From Datisca glomerata (Eukaryota > Streptophyta > Magnoliopsida > Cucurbitales > Datiscaceae), in the NCBI GenBank assembly GCA_003255025.1, contig QANY01002202.1:62001-126000 (forward strand): a stretch of 64,000 bases of DNA, in the 5' to 3' direction. This document shows, piece by piece, positions 11,076 to 22,949 of this stretch (the stretch's first letter is position 1; each line of letters begins with the position of its first letter). The notes under the pieces are model-generated. The model was not told where the DNA came from. It worked only from the letters and a program-made list of their open reading frames with translations, and did no database searches. Made by a program: the position numbers and the translations under genes.

Positions 11076-11400
11076 CACTACTACAAAAATGGGGTTAGAT
11101 GATGGGTAAAACTTATCATTATAACTCTATATTGACGGCTGACCGACTGTCATCTACCATGTTGTCATCTTTAGTCATTTAAAAACTGTCATCGTAAGTA
11201 CCGCGAAAAGTAGATAGATGAGGAGGAATCCCCGTCATCTTAGTCCCCGCAAAAAGCATATAGATAACGGGTATTCCCAGTCATCCAAAGTTACTCCACG
11301 TAGAGTTTAGATGATGGGGAATCGTCGTCATCTTAGGTACCGCCAAAAGTAAATAGATGACGGGGAATCTCCGTCATCTAAAGTTTAAGAAAATAAAAGA

Positions 11401-14152
11401 AAAACTAAATTTTATTTATTTAGTTAAATAAAATATTGGTAAATAGAAGATATTTTCCCTTTTAAAATTAACAATTTTTTTATAAGAAAATGTATAGAAA
11501 AATAGCCATCCCAAAGTTTCTTTTTCAAACTTTTCATCAACTAACAGAATCCAATATGCTAACTCATTCTAATTTTCATTCAATTTAATCTAGAAACATG
11601 GATCAAAATAATACTTTAGTTAAAAATCAAATTCATTACAAAACTGTAGTAAAATTGACAGGAAAATCATATAATTGAAACCTCTAAAAGCATCAAATTA
11701 GAAGGTCAAAGTTACTTGTTATGGGCAAGTATAGATGAAGTTGGTCATGATAGAGAAAATCATCGTATTGTACAATAAAAATAAAATAAAAATTATAATG
11801 AGTATAATTCTAAAAGATATATTTCAAAATGGGAAACGTCTCAATATACAACTTTCTAACAATTCTTTCACAATAATTATCAATAACAATCAAGAATAAA
11901 TCATCAGAACTACCTTCCGCGTTTTTACACTACACACACCATTAGGGATGCAAACACATAATAGGATTCTTTTCTTGAATTACATCAAAAGTATATCTTC
12001 CCTATAATCAATAGCCAAAGAAAACCTAAACTTTAAGAGATACACACAATTTCCAAATGAATTTAAATAAAATAACTTATCGGATGAAGAAAAACTTTTT
12101 AGCATCACATCCAGGTAATGTATACAGACAAATAAGTGAAAAAATATATATAACTAAAATCATTTATCAGTAATATACAACTGGTAAGACTCACATCATA
12201 ACATGAAGAAAGCAGCATTTCTACCAAACCTGGTTTCTTATTGGGAATCTGAAAGGAATAAATTCCAACATATCAAGGTTGGGATTCAAAAGCATTAGCA
12301 TGTTATAACTAAATGACCAAGACAAGTAATCTAGAAAAAGAAAATGATATGAAGATGGAAGGGGAATGAGGAAATCATACAAGAGCATGATGCTAATAAT
12401 AGGAAGAAGAATTTTTCAATTCAGTTACTTATATTGCAATTTTTCATAGAATTTTTCAATTCAGTTACTTGAAAGATTCCTTACATGCAAAAATCTAGAC
12501 TATTTTTCTATCTTTTTCTTTGCTTATAGTTATGCAGAATTCAATAGATCAGTCATGTCTCTTTCTTTGCTTATAGGTATGCAGAATTAAAAAAATCACT
12601 CACTTTTCTTGCATGTTAACGCAACCGCTAGCTTTACATTACCTTTGACTTATATTATCCAAATAGGCAATTGCCATTGAAAAATAGAGGCTAAGAGAAA
12701 GTTGAGTTGAGTGAAAATATAATTAAGAAGGAAAAAATAGGGACCATATTCGAACCCATGTCTAAGTTTAAATGTGAAATAGGTCCATCCATTCATGTTG
12801 AGCCTATGGCTGCATGTTAATGGGGACCTCTAGTATCCTGACAGATGGCATCATTCTAAGAAAGGTAGAGAAGTCATACATGGACTTTACAGATAACCAT
12901 GCTTCTCAGTGTAAAAAGAATCAGCTAAAACAATATTTCATGAGATCATAGACATGTGAATGGAAAATAGGGACCTGGTATAGAACCACAATAGTGGGTT
13001 TTAAACAACCATACAGAAACTTGATATCCAAAACTTGAAGTTCTTCAAGCCTGAAATTCAAGACACATTACATTAGTTACCAAGTAAATTTAGCAAATGG
13101 TAGGAAAATAAAACGCAAGCAGTATATAAGAACTATTAACAGGTAATCTACAGTGTTCTCAAACTTAAAGCCCATATTTCTCATATACTCAAGGGATTAT
13201 TATGCGCGATTGTCGAGAATGAGATTATCATATTTATTTAGATGCATCGATGCTGCAAATTTTTAGATAGACTTCCTGAAATCATATTGGAACATTTTTT
13301 GTATGGGAATTTATGGGAGGGAAACTTGAAGCCAACATAATTTACGCGATTCATATACCCTCTTTTGCATTCTATGTAATGACTCTTGCAATCATATATT
13401 TCCATCTTTTCTCCCATTTAAACAAGCTTATGTGTCCAAGAAAATAAGGCCTAGGCAATGTCAAAATAAAAGTAAAGTACTATATCATGAAATAAAAAAA
13501 CATGATCATCTATCAAATGCTTCAATAATTTTCTCAGCATGTGATTGTTCATCATTCTAGGTACCCAATTTTGTAATGAGAAGCATATTGTGGTTCTAAA
13601 AAACATATCATCTTATATTGCATATACATAATTACAATAGCAAAAATACCAGTTTCAAGTCTCAACATCAATTAATTATCTTATTAGACAACTACCTTTG
13701 TGGTGGCCTGATTCTGGTATCGTTAAAGAATTACAAGAGACACATGTAAAGTTGCTAATGATGTGCATCAATAACATCCTACTTAAACATGAGAATCAAT
13801 CCACAATTGAAGCTCAAAACTGAAAAAGTTTACAAAAGATATGGGTGCACATGCATTTCAGATAAGAGAAATATGATGTTAATTACTAAAATCACTAAGC
13901 AAATTGTCACATGTCCATCATTTATCCATAAAAATTTTGACCTTATCATCGACATGTTGGACCTACAGAAAGAAAGAATTGCGTGGTTATCATAAGAAAA
14001 GATAAGAGCTTTAGAGATGATATTCAGGAGAAAATACAAGTTAGACCAAAATATGTTCAAATATAAAACCACCTAGCAGTTTGACAAGAAAAAATATATT
14101 ATTATAACCAGCATTTTCAATTACATGCATAGCCACAGGGGAAGCATCTCAC
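11401..14152 (-). other. CACTA-1 interior, mostly unassigned
   Basis: AT-rich and intron-like. One exon-like stretch is visible on the minus strand near 12,190-12,253: a clean acceptor TTCCTTTCAG followed by an open frame reading IPNKKPGLVEMLLSSCYD. I cannot assign it to a gene. A 15-bp string (TTTCTTTGCTTATAG) is repeated near 12,520-12,580. Nothing else is recognisable. Confidence 0.35.
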
Positions 14153-14245
14153 CTTTCTAGATACTAGTTGCTTTCCCATGTCCACCCATCTATTTTTTAC
14201 TGCCTGGGCACAACCAATTTTGAAAACCGCGGGGTCCAGTTTTTT
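14153..14245 (-). pseudogene. FARSA-like: Captured exon of phenylalanyl-tRNA synthetase alpha subunit (second of two)
   Basis: A 31-codon exon, fully open, bounded by acceptor ATGCAG and donor AAG/GTGAGA. The peptide begins KKLDPAVFKIGCAQAVKN and continues RWVDMGKQLVSRK, which I recognise from the N-terminal DNA-binding-fold region of cytosolic plant PheRS alpha. In a whole gene this protein pairs with the beta subunit to charge tRNA-Phe. Here only the N-terminal region is present, without the class II catalytic core, so no synthetase activity is possible. It follows 14,487-14,609 in transcription order. Confidence 0.85.
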
Positions 14246-14486
14246 CTGCATCGATATATGCATTTTCGAGCAGATGTTAGAGGAAAACCATAAGATACCA
14301 CATATATACTACATTAATACTTATTCAAAAGGTGGAAAAGGCATGATTTTGGTATGAAAATCTCAGGTCCCAAGTACCACCGCAAATTTAGTTTAGACAT
14401 AAATCAGTATATTTGATCACACATATTTTTTGCAAGATTCATTAATATGCCATCCATTTAATTTTTAAAAGAAGCGAAGTAATCAC

Positions 14487-14609
14487 CTACAAATCTTCTT
14501 TTGGGATGCCCTCAGGAGGTATACGCAGGAATAGTTGCACTTTCAGAGAATCGGCAGCGGCATAGGCCTTGCCCTCATCAGTAAGAACCCACGTCTCCTT
14601 TTTAATGTC
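14487..14609 (-). pseudogene. FARSA-like: Captured exon of phenylalanyl-tRNA synthetase alpha subunit (first of two)
   Basis: Exon of 41 codons with acceptor TGTGCAG and donor TAG/GTGATT. It reads DIKKETWVLTDEGKAYAAAD, then SLKVQLFLRIPPEGIPKEDL, then TAG. The expected codon there is Gln (CAG), so a C-to-T change has made a stop exactly at the exon's last codon. Spliced to 14,245-14,153, the frame continues as in the parent gene. The splice sites and intron are kept, so capture was of genomic DNA, not of an mRNA copy. I see no further synthetase exons in the element. Confidence 0.88.
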
Positions 14610-15439
14610 CTGCACATTTCAACATTCATAGAGTAAGCAGTTTATAACTTAAAAAGTCAAGGCCTGAAATCAACAATTTATCAACTAGCAATCTAGAAGC
14701 ATATAGAATAATACTGACAAAATGATAGAAAAATAATAAAACGCAGGAACTTAAATCTTTTGTTACTTTCATCCTTGCATTTTCACACTATATCACTACA
14801 AACAAGGTAGAAATATAGAACCATCGAAATGTACTAGCATGGAAAACATATAAGTACCAGATGTTGGGTTAAAGACATATGCTTGAACATTTAAAAAAAT
14901 AGAATAGCAAAAATCGAGTGTCGGTGAATACATGGATAAACGATATAAATATGAGTCTTCATTCCCCAAGCCCCAAAACAAACTAAGTCTAACTTTCTTA
15001 GAAAATAAGTATCTATTCATGAAGAAGTATACTTACAGAGAAATAGATGAGAAAATGTTAAAACTATTGAAAGTTCCCGTGAAGAATCTACATATAATCT
15101 TCCATTGTTGAATTATCATACATATATATAAGCACTAAGTCACCACCATGGGACCCCACATTGCCACTCTTATAAACTACTGATCGCGAAACCACTATAA
15201 CAAATCGATGAAAATTCATCTCGTGTTCAATGGAATACTAAGGGTAACATCATATCCGTTTCAAATCCATCTTGAAACCTAGCATTCCCTTCACCATAAA
15301 TTTTAGAAAGTAACTCAGGAAACTCACCAGCCATAACTCATAAGCAAATAGAAACCTAATTCTCAAAATCTTTTAGATCAAAATATTGAAAATGAGAGTT
15401 AGAGATAAAATAGAGGAATAAAGGAACCAATAGAGAAAA

Positions 15440-15535
15440 CAATTGAAATAAACAAGGATAACTCGCAACTCGCATGTTTTTGCGAGGAGCTACCTAAGCT
15501 TTAGGGTAGCTTCAATGGGAGCATCACGAGCTTTA

Positions 15536-15540
<5 letters not shown>
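15440..15540 (-). promoter_or_regulatory. Leader-like sequence shared by CACTA-1 and CACTA-2
   Basis: On the minus strand the string CTCCCATTGAAGCTACCCTA (about 15,498-15,517) is followed by AAGCTTAGGTAGCTCC and GCAAAAACATG. The same order occurs in CACTA-2 near 26,700-26,750. It lies between the CT tracts and the captured exons on their sense strand, as a 5' UTR would. That it is transcribed is inference. Confidence 0.45.
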
Positions 15541-15573
<33 letters not shown>

Positions 15574-15746
15574 GGGCAGATTGATGGCTTGGCTTCAAAA
15601 TTGAGGCCTTCATGTCTAAATCGAAGTTGCTAGGGCATTTCTGATAGGCGAGGCTATGGCTCAGGGCAGATCTGGCAGCTTGGTTTCAAAACTGAGGCCT
15701 TCATATACGAATCGAAACTGGCATTTGTGAGAAATTCTAGTTTCGA

Positions 15747-15781
<35 letters not shown>
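15539..15781. repeat. Two (GA)n microsatellites flanking a duplicated 5' segment
   Basis: GA runs at 15,539-15,570 and 15,751-15,781 enclose two related segments (TTGATGGCTTGGCTTCAAAA and GGCAGCTTGGTTTCAAAACT, both followed by a TGAGGCCTTCAT string). The whole looks like a local duplication whose ends carry the GA tract. On the sense strand of the captured exons these are CT tracts, common in plant 5' UTRs. Confidence 0.8.
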
Positions 15782-15784
<3 letters not shown>

Positions 15785-16139
15785 CCAGAGAGTCGCCGCT
15801 CTGTAAAACGAGAAGACAAAAATGACAAAGTAAACCTAAAATTAGGTTTAGATTGACTATATAGTGTGGTATTTTCGTAAATAAAATGAACTTCGAGATA
15901 AATAGTACTTTTTTACACCATAAAGTAATGACGGGTTTTTTTCCACTTTCATAATAAGAAGTTAAATTTATAGCACAGAATTAGCTGTCATAGTAGAGAA
16001 CACATTTATGATAGCTAGTTTTTAAGTTATCATCTTACCCGAATTATCTCACCCTACACTATTTTTCTTTGACAGATTTTAGAGAGTTGTCATCGTATCA
16101 AAGATGTGGTTGTCATCTAAAGCCAAAATTATAGTAATG

Positions 16140-19100
16140 CCCTCGGTAATTAAGCTTTCCTGGAAACAACCAAAGTCAAGAGTTATATTGTAACACTTTT
16201 TGGCCAGGAGAAAGTTCCTTCCGAACAATGCGCTTGTCATGCCATTGTTTGGTTCGTTCCTTATACATCCGAGCATTTTCATTAGCACATTGACGTAACT
16301 CATCTAATTCATTAAGCTGAATGTGTCATTTTTCACCAGCAGCTTGTAGGTCAAAATTTAGTTTCTTGATTGCCCAGAATGCTCTATGTTCCAATTCAAC
16401 TAGTAAATGACATGTTTTTCCAAATACTAATCTGTAAGGAGACATTCCGATTAGTGTTTTAAAAGCATTTTGATATGCTCAAAGATCATCTTCAAGTTTC
16501 TTCAACCAATCCTTTCTTAAAGCACTCACAATCTTTTCGAGAATCCACTTTAATTCCCTGTTAGAAATCTCTACTTGACCATTCGTCTAAGGATGATAAG
16601 TTGTGACAATCTTATGTATGACCTCATAGTTCGCTAAAAGAACTTCAAATTGCTTGTTGAAAAAATGCGTACCTTCATCACTTATGATTCCTATTGGACT
16701 TCCAAAACGAGTGAAAATACTTTTTCACAAAAAATTCAATACCATCCTTGAATCATTTATTGGCAGCGCCACTGCTTCCACCTACTTAGAGCGTAATCTA
16801 TTGCCACTAGGATATAGATATTGTTGAAAGACGATGAAAAATGTCTCATGAAGTCAATGCCCCATATAAAATTTCTACCTCCAAAATGCTATTTAGAAGC
16901 ATTTCATTTCAGCGTGAAATATCCACAGTTCATTGGCATCGATCACAAGTAGCGATATAAGCATGAGCATCCTTGAAAAGAGTAGGCCAATAAAAACCCG
17001 ATTAAAAATTTTTAGCAACCCTTCGATTAATACCAAAATGACCACCATATTTTGAAGAATGAAAATGGTAAAGGGTACTTGCTTTCTCTTCTTCTTGAAC
17101 ACACCGCCTAATGATTTGGTCCGGAGCCAGACAATGCTTGTAAAGAAAGGGGTCTTCCCAACAATAATGCTTCACATCTTACAGAAATTTCTTCCTTCGT
17201 TGGCTGGACTGATCTGAAGGAAATACATTGGTAGCCAAGTAATTTACAAAATTTGCATACCATGGAAGATTACCAATGCTTAGAGCGAAGAGTCATTCAT
17301 CTAGGAAAGTTTCTTTGTTCGGTAGTTCATTCTTAACATTATTTTCATCTTGTTCCAATCTAGATAAATTATCGGCTACAAGATTCTCCGTACCTTTTTT
17401 ATCCCGAATCTCCAAGTCAAATTTTTGTAGCAATAAAACCCATCAAATCAAGTAAGGCTTAACATACTTCTTCTCAATCAAGTATTTAATGGTGGAGAGT
17501 TCAGTGTACACAATGACTTTAGTTCCAATGAAGTATGATTGGAATTTGTCGAAAGCAAAGGCGACAGCTAGTAATTCTTTCTCAGTTGTGGCATAATTGA
17601 GTTGGGCATCATTAAGGGTTTAGATTGCATAATAAATGGCATGGAAAAATTTGCCATTTTGTTAACCCAAGACAGCTCCAATACCATAATCTATAGCATC
17701 ACACATCAACTTAAATGGTGAATCCCAATCCGATGGTACAATTATAAGAGTAGATACCAAAGCTATCTTTAATAATGTAAATGCTTTATGACACTCCTCA
17801 ATAAACTAAAATGGAACATCCTTCTTAAGAAGATTACAAAGAGGCTTCGTGATCTTGGAAAAATCTTTAATGTATATGGTAGTAAAACTCGACATGGCCA
17901 AGAAAACTCTAAATGCGTTTTACTGATGTCGGTGGTTGAAGCTTCTTAATAGTCTCAATTTTTTCACGATCTACTTCAATTCCTTTTGCTGAGACTCGAT
18001 GACCAAGAATAATGCCCTCATGTACCATAATATGGCACTTTTCCCAATTCAAGACCAAGTTTGGTTCTTTACATCGTTCCTACATAAAAGATAAATTTTC
18101 CAAGCAAGAATTAATAGAAGAACCAAATACCAAGAAGTCATCCATAAATACCTCAATGAAACGCTCCACCATGTCAGAAAAGATTATCATCATGCACATT
18201 TGAAACGTCACTAGTGCATTACATAACCCAAATGGCATCCGTCTAAACGCAAAAGTTCCATATAGGCATGTGAACATCGTCTTCTCTTGATCCTCCGATG
18301 CTATAAAAATTTGATTGTAACCAGAATAACCATCTACGAAGCAATAAGATACATGGCCAGCCAGTTTGTCAAGCATATGATCAACGAATGGCAATAGGAA
18401 GTGATCTTTTCACGTGGCTTTGTTTAACTTCCTATAATCAATACATACTCTCCAACCGGTCACCGTTCTCGTCAGAATTAATTCATTCTTTTCATTGGCG
18501 ACCACTGTCATTCCACCTTTCTTTGGTATAACTTGCACAGGGCTGACCGAAGCACTATCACAAATAGGGTAGATAATACCTGCATCAAGAAGCTTCAATA
18601 CTTCAGCTCTTTTCACGTAGCTTTGTTTAACTTCCTATAATTAATACATACTCTCCAACCGGTCACCGTTCTCGTCAGAATTAATTCATTCTTTTCATTG
18701 GCGAGCATTGTCATTCCACATTTCTTTGGTACAACTTGCACATGACTGATGCAAGCACTATCAGAAATAGGATATATAATACATGCATCAAGAAGCTTCA
18801 ATACTTCAGCTCTTACCACCTCCTTCATATTGAGATTTAACCAATTTTGGTGTTCCACAGATGGCCTATAATTATCCTTCATCAAGACTTTATGAATGCA
18901 TATATAGCGATGGGCTAATTCCTTTTATATCAGAGATTGACCACCCCAAGACCATTTTATGCTCTCTCAACACCCTTAAAAGTTTGTCTTCTTGTTCACC
19001 ATTTAATGAAGCTTAATAATGACAGGAAGAGTATAGGCTTCTTCCAGATAAGCATACTAAAAGTGGGTTGGAAATTGCTTAAGTTCTAACACTGGTGGTT

Positions 19101-19302
19101 TTTCGATAGATGACAGTTGTCTAGGTTTACCTTCTCTTAGTTCTTCAAAATCCATTTTCATGAATATCGGTGGGGTCGCTTCCAACCGATTCACACACTC
19201 CAAAATCTTCAGATCTTCCTTGTCAACTAGACATCCTTTCAATGGATCAATCGAATAACTGATATGAATTGCTTCTTCAATACATATTTTTGCACTATCC
19301 AC
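16140..19302 (-). pseudogene. pol: Gypsy-1 pol (protease-RT-RNase H-integrase), Athila/Tat-like, decayed
   Basis: Minus-strand polyprotein. Linker and protease-side sequence: SSIEKPPVLELKQFPTHF (19,057-19,302). RT: VVPKK and TRTVTGWRVCINYRKLNK (18,613-18,885), then CFVDGYSGYNQIFIA, RRMPFGLCNA and the catalytic-type FMDDF box (18,080-18,394). RNase H: NYATTEKELLAVAFAFDKFQ (about 17,500-17,620) and [11 protein letters not shown] (about 17,350). Integrase zinc finger: HFHSSKYGGHFGI with CDRC (about 16,920-17,080). Integrase core and [10 protein letters not shown], then [12 protein letters not shown] and LFPGKLNYRG up to the CACTA-1 insertion at 16,140. Dozens of stops and frame changes, including a 203-bp duplication in RT, make it dead. 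CACTA-1 removes continuity with the last 60 or so codons at 10,880-11,075. Confidence 0.88.
18411..18816 (-). repeat. 203-bp tandem duplication inside the RT region
   Basis: 18,411-18,613 and 18,614-18,816 are direct tandem copies sharing TTTCACGT(G/A)GCTTTGTTTAACTT, the sequence for the WRVC-I/D-YRKLNK motif, and CTTCAATACTTCAGCTCT. 203 is not a multiple of three, so the duplication shifts the RT frame. The copies differ at several sites, so the event is not very recent. Confidence 0.92.
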
Positions 19303-19933
19303 CTACAAGTAACTATCCATATCATTTGGGTATTTTATTGCTTTGAAAACATTAAAATTTACTTGCTCTTCTTGCACTCTTAGAATAAGCTGCCCTTTCT
19401 ACACATCAATAAGAGTTCTCCCCATAACTAAGAATGATCTACCAAGAGTAATTGGAATTTCTCGATCTTCCTCCATATCAAGAACAATAAAATTAGCTGA
19501 CAAGATGAATGTATCCACCTTTACCAAGACATCGTCAATAATCCCTCATGGATATTTAATAGAACGATAAGATAATTGTAAAGAGACCTTTGTGTGCTTA
19601 ACTTCTCCAAGACCTAGCTACTTGTAAACCGAGTAGGACATCAAATTAATACTAGCTCCAAGATCACATAGAGCCTTTCCAAAATAGGAATTGTCAATGG
19701 TGCATGGAATAGTAAAACGTCCAGGATCCTTAAGTTTTTGGGGAAATATATTTTGCAAAATAGCACCGCACTCCTCAATAAGTGCAACTGTCTCATACTT
19801 CTCTAGCTTTCTCTTATTCGAAAGAATGCACTACATGAATTTGACATAGCTCAGCATTTTTCCAAAGCATCGGTAAAAGGAATGTTGATATACATTTTCT
19901 TAAACACATCAAGAAACTTGGAAAACTGCTCGT

Positions 19934-21440
19934 TCAATTTTTGCTTCTGAAACCACTGAGGGTATGGAATAGTTGGGACATAGGGTGGAGGATATCGGGA
20001 AAAAGCTTTGATTTAGGCTTGCCTTCCTTCTTTTCTGAACTCTCAATAAATTCTTCACCCACTGCCTCAGTTTGTGCTTCAATTATTTGAGAACTTTCAA
20101 CTGTTGCTTTCTTCGGTTCTGCTAACTCCTTGTCACTATGAAGGGTAATGGCCTTTACTTGCTCTTTTGGATTCTTCTGAGTGCTGCTCTGTAGAGAACC
20201 TTGTCTGAATAGACGCAGCTTGACTCTGAATACTAGTTTCTTGCCTCTAAAGTGTAGCATATGTTCTTTCCATAAATTGATTAGACTGTGATTTGGGCAA
20301 GAGCATATTCTAAAGAAAGTCTAGGTTGCTGAGGCTGAAATTGAGGCTGAGTAGCAACTGGTGGATTAATCACATTTTGACTATTCTTCTAAGAGAAATT
20401 ATGGTGATTTCACCATCCTTGGTTATAGGTGTTGGAGAATGTATTATTCTACCTGTTGTAATTCTCAATAAAGTTAGCTTGTTCTAACTGAGAAGGAGCA
20501 AAGAGATTTGCAGATTAGCATTCAGTACTAGAATGAGGTCCATTGTATAAGTCACAACTTCCTATGTAGCATGAATAGCACTAGCATTGACAGTGAAAAT
20601 GCTAAATTACTTTGACAGTGTAGCTACTTGAGCTGTGAGAGCTGTAAGAGCATCTACTTCATGAACTCCATGAATCTTTATTGGTGCATTACGCTCAGTT
20701 GGCCATTGATAGGCATTAGCATCCATTTCTTCTAGTAAAGCATATGCCTCCTCATGTTTTTTTACCAATCAAAGCACCTCCCGTTGCTACATCCACTAGC
20801 ATCCTTGTTGAATTCCCCAATCCATTGTAGAAAGTTTAGACTTGTAGCCATTCAGGGAGTCTATGATGTTGACATCCCCTCAACATCTCTTTAAACCTCT
20901 TCCAAGCTTCATACATAGACTCCATATCATGTTGGGAAAATGTGGTGATTTCATTCCTCATCTTAGCTGTTTTAGTTGGTGGAAAGAATTTGGCTGAAAA
21001 TTTCCCAGAGAGGCCATTCCAAGTAGTGATTGATCCAGCTGGAAAAGAGATCAACCAACTCTCAGCCTTATCCTAAAGTGATAATAGGAATAATCTCAGC
21101 CTAATTCCATCAGTTGAGACATTGTTGTGCTTGAATGTCACAAATTTCGAGAATAGTGGCTATGTGAACATTTGAGTCATTATTAGGTAAACCATTGAAT
21201 TGATTACTTGCACCAATTGAATGATAGCCGGCTTAATCTCAAAAGTGTTGGCATTAATAACGGGGCGTTGAATGGCAGACGCAGCCTCATTGACCACTAG
21301 CATAGCATAGTCCTGAGTTGCCCGGTTATTTCAGTTGTACACATTTCAGGATTCTATCTAACGTCTTCCATGGTTCTTTGAAATTGTCTAGAAGCTTGTC
21401 TTCTCACTTTTCTCTTTGGAACACAAGTTCGCTCAATTTC
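19934..21440 (-). pseudogene. gag: Gypsy-1 gag, decayed
   Basis: Minus strand. Readable parts in order: a start region with AIQRPVINANTFEIKPAIIQ (about 21,210-21,275), DKAESWLISFPAGSITTWN and KFFPPTKTAKMRNEITTF (20,836-21,080), MESMYEAWKRFKEMLRGC, HRLPEWLQV, then VDVATGGALIGKKHEEAYAL (about 20,740-20,810). The C-terminal part has KEQVKAITLHSDKEL and an acidic/Glu-rich stretch (19,934-20,260). These are the capsid motifs of Athila/Tat-type gag. Several stops, for example after WLQV, and frame changes show it is not functional. Confidence 0.82.
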
Positions 21441-21604
21441 CAAATTAAGGGGAGTCAAATTTCTGCTTCCAAATCATCTCATACACCTAAGAAAACGCAT
21501 GAAAATTCAAAATAGGAAACAACCGTAAATAAATGAAAATAGAAACTCAAAATAAAATTAAGGATATGTAATTTCAATATTAATAAACAAAATTAATCCT
21601 CGAC

Positions 21605-21607
21605 AAC
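21605..21607. repeat. Target-site duplication of CACTA-2 (AAC, left)
   Basis: AAC precedes the terminus at 21,608 and also follows the far terminus at 27,245 (AAC at 27,246-27,248), an exact 3-bp match as CACTA elements make. Joining the flanks restores a contiguous gypsy PBS/leader (TTGTCGAGG to GGCACCGTTG on the minus strand). Confidence 0.85.
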
Positions 21608-22304
21608 CACTATTAAAAAATGAGGCTTAGATGATAATGAAAACTCATCATCAAAACCCTTTAATGACGGGGATGCGACTGTCATCTATCGGGCTATCAT
21701 CTAAACTCATTTTACTAAAAACTGTCATCAAAAGGTGCCACCAAAACACTTTTGATGAAGGGAAATACCCGTCATTAAAATGCCGCAAAAATATTTTTAA
21801 TGACGAGGATTGCCCATCATTATAGGTGCCGCAAAAATACCTTTAATGATGGGCAATCCCCATCATTAAAGGTGCCTAAAAAAATACCTTTAGTGATGGG
21901 GAATCCCCATCATTAAAGGGTCATTTTTTTTAAAATCCTCGTCATTAAAGAGTCATTTTAAAAAAAACTGACATGGAAAGGCAAAAACTTGCCTTCTCAT
22001 AACACTTTTTTATTTATATTATTTAACTTTAAAGCGAGGAACATATTGAAGAAGGCCTGCATATTAACAATTTTGAACGATCAGAAGTTTATATGAAGAA
22101 GGACAACACTGGTATAGATTGAAACTAGAAAGCAACCCAAGAAACTTTTGGCATATACAGCACATGCAGTTATCCAAATAAGTTCTTAAAAGTTATAAGT
22201 AATGTAAGTTTTTATAGAGATCATATGAAGAAAACAAAATGGACTTATCACTACAAAATTACAACAAGATATTAGGTGAAGAGAGGATGAGGAGAATTTA
22301 TTGC

Positions 22305-22361
22305 CTTCTCATATTTAGCTTTAGCAAGTTCAAACTTTCCTTCTTTGAACAGTTTGTTCCC
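22305..22361 (-). pseudogene. PAS1-like: Captured exon of a PASTICCINO1-like FKBP/TPR protein
   Basis: An exon of 19 codons reading GNKLFKEGKFELAKAKYEK, with acceptor CTTCTAG and a degenerate donor (AAG/GC). This is the first TPR helix pair of plant PAS1 (FKBP72), an immunophilin-like protein of development and very-long-chain fatty acid synthesis. Other TPR immunophilins have related motifs, so the exact parent needs a search. A preceding exon is at 22,473-22,507. The fragment lacks the FKBP domains. Confidence 0.72.
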
Positions 22362-22472
22362 CTAGAAGACAGATAATAGATTAAGTGTCACTGACAGGAA
22401 GAGCTAGGTAATGATTAACAAAACACATGACAGGAAGAACTAGGCAGGAAGAAATTCATGCTTTAAGCATAT

Positions 22473-22507
22473 CGTGTTTCTGATCTTTTTCGCTTCATCC
22501 ATTATGC
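22473..22507 (-). pseudogene. PAS1-like: Captured exon piece preceding the PAS1-like TPR exon
   Basis: On the minus strand it reads IMDEAKKIRNT, then leaves homology at ACG/AT, where the parent should have ACG/GT, so the donor is damaged. In PAS1 proteins this MDEA-KIR stretch directly precedes the G-N-LFKEGKF TPR motif, which is the next exon here at 22,361. The upstream boundary is approximate (possible acceptor TTAAAG at about 22,508). Confidence 0.65.
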
Positions 22508-22868
22508 TTTAAGAGTTTAAACTAGTCCAATCTTGTCACGAGCAACATACATTTAGAATAGCATGGTCGTTCTAAATAATTTTGGTGTATTGTCAATATA
22601 TGTGAGTGGGCACGTCTATTTCTTAACAATCTTTTATCCAATTAGTAAAATATTTAGAATAACTAAATCAAAAACTCAAATTATCTAGCAAACATCATGT
22701 TGGATCTTCAAGTACATGTATAAATAAAATATCAAGCACTAATACGCTTCCCACTGTCAATTCTTAGATTTTATTTCCATCAAACTATTAAAACCATAAT
22801 TAAGATTAGTTTTTTACATGGCTGTGTATAGAAGGAAGATAAATCATAATATAGAAAACATTAGTCAC

Positions 22869-22949
22869 TTGACAAAATCTATAGAAATCCTCAAAGAATG
22901 CCTTGTAGAGAGTGTTCCTCATTATTTCTATGTTCATGTCATCCAGATC
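22869..22949 (-). pseudogene. VHA-d-like: Captured exon of V-type ATPase subunit d (second of two)
   Basis: A 27-codon exon, open throughout, with acceptor ATGGTAG and donor CAA/GTGACT. It reads [20 protein letters not shown], then DFYRFCQ. This is a highly conserved stretch of V-ATPase subunit d, the membrane-sector subunit that couples rotor and proteolipid ring in vacuolar proton pumping. It follows 23,308-23,450 in transcription order, as in the parent gene. Confidence 0.85.

Larger units (their letters stand above)
11076..16139 (-). mobile_element. CACTA-1, non-autonomous, carries a PheRS-alpha gene fragment
   Basis: The left end is CACTACTACAAAAATGGGG; the right end is the imperfect inverse AAAATTATAGTAATG. 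Both sides have subterminal repeats: GATGACGGGGATTCCCGTCATC-type hairpin units on the left (11,090-11,400) and GACAG/GTCAT motifs on the right (15,980-16,139). Length is 5,064 bp. No transposase domain is visible. Two exons of a plant phenylalanyl-tRNA synthetase alpha gene lie on the minus strand. GA tracts and a leader-like sequence lie near the right end, upstream of those exons. It split the integrase of gypsy-1. Confidence 0.85.

Noticed and set aside
14153..14609. A real PheRS-alpha gene with other exons nearby
   Set aside because: No exons for the catalytic core occur within several kb on the sense strand, and the fragment lies inside CACTA termini that split a gypsy integrase.
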